From: Candidatus Cloacimonadota bacterium
GTDB lineage: Bacteria > Cloacimonadota > Cloacimonadia > Cloacimonadales > Cloacimonadaceae
Direction: 5' to 3'
Assembly: GCA_028681035.1 (NCBI GenBank)
Contig: JAQUJJ010000066.1
Coordinates: forward strand, 1-18,726
DNA length: 18,726 nucleotides
Both the position numbers and the translations under genes were made by a program. Positions within the stretch are counted from its first letter, which is position 1. Each line of letters begins with the position of its first letter. The notes under the pieces are model-generated. The model ran no database searches. It was not told the origin of the DNA and was given only the letters and a program-made list of their open reading frames with translations. Positions 15,642 to 18,726 of this stretch are shown piece by piece.

Positions 15642-15992
15642 ATGGACTTTATCATTAACAACCAAGCCTTTATCCTCGGCTTAATCACCACCCTCATCGT
15701 CTGGATCATCTTCCGGGTAACGGGCAAGACCTTGGATAAGACCAAGATCAACTCCGCTCTGGCGATCATCCTCGACATCATCCAGGATATCAAGATCAAC
15801 CCTGCCACCAAGAGCCTTGATGACTATGCCAAGAAGCAGTTGGCAGTCGAACGAGCCACCAAGAGCTTACCTGATAAGCAGGTGGGCTTAGTCATGAAAG
15901 TGTTCGGTACAATCGGGGGAGCCGTCGAGTATGTCTTCCATAACCGCAAATGGCTCTTCAGTATCGGTAAAGCCATCAAAGGAGTATTCTGA
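15642..15992 (+). CDS. Small single-pass phage membrane protein, holin-like
   Basis: This 116-residue protein has one clear membrane segment near the N terminus (about residues 8-25, QAFILGLITTLIVWIIF). A soluble helical region with KINSALAIILDIIQDI and many Lys/Asp follows, and then an amphipathic end, FHNRKWLFSIGKAIKGVF. An AAGGAG ribosome site lies 5 bases before the ATG. Holins of the one-helix kind look like this, and a holin would be needed by the signal-less endolysin at 10448. The context is structural rather than lytic, so the call is tentative. Confidence 0.45.
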   Translation: MDFIINNQAFILGLITTLIVWIIFRVTGKTLDKTKINSALAIILDIIQDIKINPATKSLDDYAKKQLAVERATKSLPDKQVGLVMKVFGTIGGAVEYVFHNRKWLFSIGKAIKGVF

Positions 15993-16543
15993 TGCCACCC
16001 ACTTCACCTATAGCCACTCCAATCTATCCTAACCCTATGATCGACAAAGACCTGAACTTTAACTTACTTGTAGATGTGATGGTGGCTGATGATATCTACT
16101 TCGGCATCGGCACCTACACGGATGGTGAAGTTGCAGCGTACTACCTGAACCAGACTGCGATGACCATGGAGCTTACCAATAACTTCGATCTCTTGGGTGA
16201 ACTGGCAGAGAAACCCGGAAAAGCCGATTCCAAGATCACAAAGCTCAAGACCCGTAACTATGCCTTACCCGGCAAGCGAACCTCCACAGTTGAACTCAGT
16301 ATCGTTGGTCTCTCTGTTCTGCAGAAGAACTTCCTTGAGAGTAGTGCCTTCATGGGTAAGAATACCACCATCGTTGTCGTATCGAAAGCAAAAGACCGCG
16401 TAGTAATCTTCAATGGCTTACGCTGGACTATAGATTGGTCAGGCGAAGCAGATGGTCTGTTCACGGTAGTGATCAGCACTGAGTTCTCTGGCATAACTGC
16501 TGGAAAGATCTTCCTGTATAAGGATCTCCCGATAGGGGCATAA
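15992..16543 (+). CDS. Candidate tail tube protein
   Basis: This 183-residue, beta-rich protein has no membrane segment. Its ATG overlaps the previous stop by one base (TGATG); Met16 is a second possible start. Strand-like stretches (TSTVELSIVGLSVL, TIVVVSKAKDRVVIF, DGLFTVVIST, EFSGITAGKIFLY) and a GRITDG-like loop region fit tail tube proteins, which form hexameric rings through a beta-sandwich. The position fits: it precedes, by one small gene, the predicted tail assembly chaperone, which in most long-tailed phages directly follows the tube gene. I do not see a diagnostic family motif, so the call leans on order and composition. Confidence 0.5.
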   Translation: MPPTSPIATPIYPNPMIDKDLNFNLLVDVMVADDIYFGIGTYTDGEVAAYYLNQTAMTMELTNNFDLLGELAEKPGKADSKITKLKTRNYALPGKRTSTVELSIVGLSVLQKNFLESSAFMGKNTTIVVVSKAKDRVVIFNGLRWTIDWSGEADGLFTVVISTEFSGITAGKIFLYKDLPIGA

Positions 16544-16566
16544 TCATCGTAACACAAGGATTGAAC

Positions 16567-16767
16567 ATGGATTGCCAATGTAAACCTGAGATCAAAGACA
16601 AGATAAACAGCGTACATGAGGAGATCTATGGCAATGGTAACAGCAACAACTCACTGGTAACTCGCATGGCGAGAGTGGAGACGAACATGAAGCTACTTCT
16701 GGGCGTCTCCACTACCCAGTTCTTCATGCTGATCGGCGTTGCCATCAAGATGTTCTTTGGACAATAG
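16567..16767 (+). CDS. Small membrane protein, XhlA-like
   Basis: AAGGA lies 6 bases before the ATG at 16567, which is preferred to a TTG at 16561. The 66-residue product has a polar, coiled-coil-prone N-terminal part (PEIKDKINSVHEEIYGN, then LVTRMARVETNMK) and one C-terminal hydrophobic segment (LLLGVSTTQFFMLIGVAIKMF). This arrangement resembles XhlA-type phage hemolysin/holin accessory proteins, which work with holin and endolysin. It lies inside the tail module rather than a lysis cluster, so a structural membrane-contact role is also possible. Confidence 0.45.
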   Translation: MDCQCKPEIKDKINSVHEEIYGNGNSNNSLVTRMARVETNMKLLLGVSTTQFFMLIGVAIKMFFGQ

Positions 16768-16779
16768 AGAAGGAATACT

Positions 16780-17130
16780 ATGAAACAAGAACCTAAACTC
16801 AGCTATAACCAACTGCGACAGATACTCTGTCTCACTATCTCAAACCAGACCCTCAAAGCCAAGTTAGAGGACTTCCTCTCCGGCAAGGTGACCAAGGTAT
16901 CTGAAGTGGAGCTGTTAGAGTTGATATCCCAATCGGAAGCAGATAAAGAGCTTATCCGCATCATCGCAGGAAGAGAACCTGACGAGATGGATGCCCTGGA
17001 AGCCTTGGAGTATATCTCCGCTTTTTTCGTCTATATCAGAGCCAACAGCGAGAGGTTCAAGCTTTGGCTCGGGAGTTTCGGATTAGCGGTAAAAGCCAAT
17101 CCAAATATCCCTACGAGGGCTTTGAAATGA
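16780..17130 (+). CDS. Tail assembly chaperone, short (unshifted) form
   Basis: This 116-residue, mainly helical acidic protein has no membrane segment. It starts 12 bp after the previous stop, behind AGAAGGA. Its C-terminal third overlaps an open -1 frame that runs to the next gene. This matches the lambda G/GT type of tail assembly chaperone, in which the short form coats the tape measure protein and the frameshifted form recruits tube subunits. Sequence similarity alone would not identify it, because these proteins diverge greatly. The call rests on its place after a tube candidate and on the frameshift cassette at 17022-17070. The stop is TGA at 17128-17130, inside an ATGA. Confidence 0.62.
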   Translation: MKQEPKLSYNQLRQILCLTISNQTLKAKLEDFLSGKVTKVSEVELLELISQSEADKELIRIIAGREPDEMDALEALEYISAFFVYIRANSERFKLWLGSFGLAVKANPNIPTRALK

Positions 17131-17240
17131 TTATGCGTAAGCTTGGCTTCGAAAGCCTTGATTTCGACAATCTCACCTTACCCGAACTCTATCTACGGCT
17201 CTGCCTGGCAGACCCCAAAACCTACAGAGGAGACAATTAA
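16780..17240 (+). CDS. Tail assembly chaperone, long form by predicted -1 frameshift
   Basis: Reading 83 codons from 16780 and slipping back one base at T-TTT-TTC (17022-17028) enters a second frame at CGT 17028. That frame stays open for 70 codons to TAA at 17238-17240, giving a product of about 153 residues. The added part looks coding, with varied composition and a helical end, MRKLGFESLDFDNLTLPELYLRL written in shorter blocks as MRKLGFESLDF then DNLTLPELYLRL. It resembles T-region ends of phage chaperones, which often contain a 'P-x-E-L' near the end. The frame stops one base into the ATG of the next gene, filling a gap otherwise without a gene. An ATG at 17127 could alternatively start a separate 37-residue protein in the same frame. 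Confidence 0.65.
17022..17028 (+). promoter_or_regulatory. Slippery heptamer T TTT TTC for -1 frameshifting
   Basis: In the frame of the chaperone gene the bases read GCT-TTT-TTC. This gives the X-XXY-YYZ pattern T-TTT-TTC, a standard -1 slip site at which both tRNAs can re-pair one base back. The -1 frame is open from here to 17240. Confidence 0.65.
17039..17070 (+). promoter_or_regulatory. Stem-loop downstream of the slippery site (frameshift stimulator)
   Basis: GAGCCAA (17039-17045) pairs exactly with TTGGCTC (17064-17070). AGC (17047-17049) pairs with GCT (17061-17063). The result is a 10-bp stem with one bulged C (17046) and an 11-base loop. It begins 10 bases after the slippery heptamer, a little longer than the usual 5-9 but in the expected place for a stimulatory structure. 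Confidence 0.6.
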
Positions 17241-18064
17241 TGGATGCACTAATCGGCTGGATCGGTGGCAAACGGCTGCTGAGAAAGACTATATCGCAAT
17301 ATGTGCCAACTGACATCACAGGCTACATCGAACCCTTCGGTGGTGCGGCTTGGATGTTGCTCTTCAAAGACAAGTGGGGAGACTTAGAGGTCTATAACGA
17401 TCTCGACTATCGGCTGGTGAATCTCTTCCTACAGGTGAAGTATCATCCTGATGAACTGATCAAAGAACTGGATTGGTTAGTAGCAAGCCGCAAGCTCTTT
17501 GGCGATATCTTCAAACAGGAAGGCTTAACCGAGATACAGAGAGCTGCCAGGTTCATGTTCCTGATCACCAGAAGCTTCGGAAGCAAAGGTGACAGCTTCG
17601 GTACCTCGCAGAAGCGTGGCACTTCCAGTATGTATAACCGTCTGGAACGCATCAAGGAACTGCACAAACGCTTGGATATGGTCATCATTGAGAACCTCTC
17701 CTACGAGAAGGTGATTGAGAAGTACGATACCAAAAGCAACTTCTTCTACTGCGACCCTCCTTACATGCTTGGCTATACCTATGAGAACAGCAAGCAGTTC
17801 AGTCATGAAACCTTACGGGACATTCTCAAGAGCATAAAAGGACGGTTTATCCTCAGCTATGATGACAATCCTGAAGTCTTGAAGCTCTACAAAGGCTATG
17901 ATACCAAGCACGTAACCAGAACCAAGGGTATCAACCGTAAGGAAGGCAAGTCCGAGTTCAATGAAGTGATCATCGCTAACTTTGATCTCGTAGAAGTCGA
18001 TATAGAATCCACAAAAGTGAAACCCAAGACCAAGACTACCAGAGACATCAGGGGGATTACATGA
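17240..18064 (+). CDS. DNA adenine N6-methyltransferase, D12 (Dam) class
   Basis: This 274-residue enzyme has the D12-class order: GWIGGKRLLRK at residues 6-16, the SAM-binding EPFGGAAWML (31-40), VYNDLD (51-56), RSFGSKGDSFG (111-121) and catalytic CDPPY (171-175), then KGRFILSYDDNPEV. All key motifs are present and the length is normal, so it should be active and methylate adenine in DNA. The target is not readable from motifs; GATC is common in this class but not assured. It starts one base before the end of the frameshifted chaperone frame, with GAGGAG upstream, and overlaps the next methylase by 4 bp (ATGA). A phage methylase in this place could protect phage DNA from host restriction. 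Confidence 0.92.
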   Translation: MDALIGWIGGKRLLRKTISQYVPTDITGYIEPFGGAAWMLLFKDKWGDLEVYNDLDYRLVNLFLQVKYHPDELIKELDWLVASRKLFGDIFKQEGLTEIQRAARFMFLITRSFGSKGDSFGTSQKRGTSSMYNRLERIKELHKRLDMVIIENLSYEKVIEKYDTKSNFFYCDPPYMLGYTYENSKQFSHETLRDILKSIKGRFILSYDDNPEVLKLYKGYDTKHVTRTKGINRKEGKSEFNEVIIANFDLVEVDIESTKVKPKTKTTRDIRGIT

Positions 18065-18699
18065 ACTCTATCATTTCCTGGGTAGGTGGCAAGCGTCTGC
18101 TCCGTAAGAAGATACTGCCGCTCATCCCTAAGCATGATATCTACTGTGAGGTCTTTGGCGGTGCTGCCTGGATACTGTTCGGTAAGAGCGCAAATAAGGA
18201 AGATTGGCAGTTAAGCAAGAAAAGCCGTTATACGGAAGTCTATAACGATATCAATGGTGATTTGGTGAACTTCTGGAGATACATCAAGAACCATCCTGAA
18301 GCTTTTGTCACTGAGTTGAACCAGTACCTCGTCTCGAGGGAGATGTTCGACACCTTCGCCCAACATGAGCCCAGAACCGAGCTTGAACGGGCTATCCGTT
18401 TCTACTTCCAGTTATCCTGCAGCTATGGCTCTCGGTCAAAGAACTTCTGCATCATGCAGGGTTACAAATACATGCCACTGCGGAATCTTGAGAAAGTGAA
18501 GGCAGCCTCGGAACGTCTCAAACAGGTGATCATTGAAAAGCAGGACTTTGCGAAACTCATTGCCCGTTTTGATACCCCCAATACCTTCTTCTACCTCGAC
18601 CCACCCTATTACACAAAGGAGCATTTATACGACAGGATCCAGCCCGTTACGATTATGATAGCTTGTTTGAAAAAGTGCTTGACTGGAATGATGAGATGA
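18061..18699 (+). CDS. Second D12-class adenine methyltransferase, apparently frameshifted after motif IV
   Basis: This is a paralogue of the preceding gene, with SWVGGKRLLRKKI (residues 6-18), VFGGAAWILF (31-40), EVYNDINGDL (59-68) and catalytic LDPPYY (179-184). After DPPYYTKEHLYD the annotated frame loses likeness to the family and stops at TGA 18697-18699, giving 212 residues. The -1 frame from about 18633 instead reads QDPARYDYDSLFEKVL and then TKRVFCCMT. It stays open to the window end and lines up with the corresponding segment of the first copy. This suggests a one-base deletion (or two-base insertion) between about 18628 and 18645, or a sequencing error. No slippery site is visible there. 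The start is set by the 4-bp overlap and a purine-rich AGGGGG upstream. Confidence 0.75.
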   Translation: MNSIISWVGGKRLLRKKILPLIPKHDIYCEVFGGAAWILFGKSANKEDWQLSKKSRYTEVYNDINGDLVNFWRYIKNHPEAFVTELNQYLVSREMFDTFAQHEPRTELERAIRFYFQLSCSYGSRSKNFCIMQGYKYMPLRNLEKVKAASERLKQVIIEKQDFAKLIARFDTPNTFFYLDPPYYTKEHLYDRIQPVTIMIACLKKCLTGMMR

Positions 18700-18726
18700 C
18701 AAAAAGAGTATTCTGTTGTATGACCT

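Noticed and set aside
1..18726. tRNA genes, rRNA, CRISPR arrays, insertion-sequence ends
   Set aside because: I saw no spaced direct repeats, cloverleaf-like segments or transposase-like proteins on either strand. A dedicated tRNA scan was not possible.

Overview
The window is a segment of a tailed-phage (Caudoviricetes-type) genome or prophage. A 9.6-kb block of accessory genes on the opposite strand interrupts its plus-strand virion genes. The host cannot be named from the sequence. By eye the phage genes are near half G+C, while the reverse-strand block is nearer one third, which suggests that the block was acquired separately. There is no integrase, tRNA, attachment site, CRISPR array or insertion sequence, so temperate or lytic lifestyle is not shown.

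Layout. Bases 3-644 (+) are the 3' part of a Mu gpF-type minor head gene. Bases 645-10244 (-) hold eight tightly packed genes that read as one operon. In transcription order they are: a dynamin-like GTPase, a two-helix membrane protein, a 1023-residue HerA/FtsK-family (DUF87-type) ATPase, a WHH-motif HNH/Endo VII nuclease toxin, a SUKH (SMI1/KNR4) immunity protein, an SPPY-type DNA methyltransferase, an NgoMIV-like restriction endonuclease, and a papain/C39-like putative cysteine peptidase. A 203-bp divergent region (10245-10447) follows. Bases 10448-18726 (+) return to phage genes: GH24 endolysin, three neck proteins, portal, a protease-capsid fusion, an exported small protein, a holin-like protein, a tail-tube candidate, an XhlA-like protein, a tail assembly chaperone and two tandem D12 adenine methylases.

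How it works together. The reverse operon joins a recognisable type II restriction-modification pair and a recognisable nuclease/immunity pair to a less familiar membrane trio of GTPase, two-helix protein and ATPase pump. The toxin gene overlaps the ATPase gene, which suggests that the trio and the nuclease are one functional unit. I do not recall a named system with this composition, and it is the best candidate here for an undescribed one. The second strong observation is a complete -1 programmed frameshift cassette in the tail assembly chaperone gene: slippery heptamer, 10-nt spacer, a 10-bp stem with one bulge, and an open -1 frame that ends exactly at the next gene. The window closes on a second adenine methylase that appears to carry a one-base deletion.
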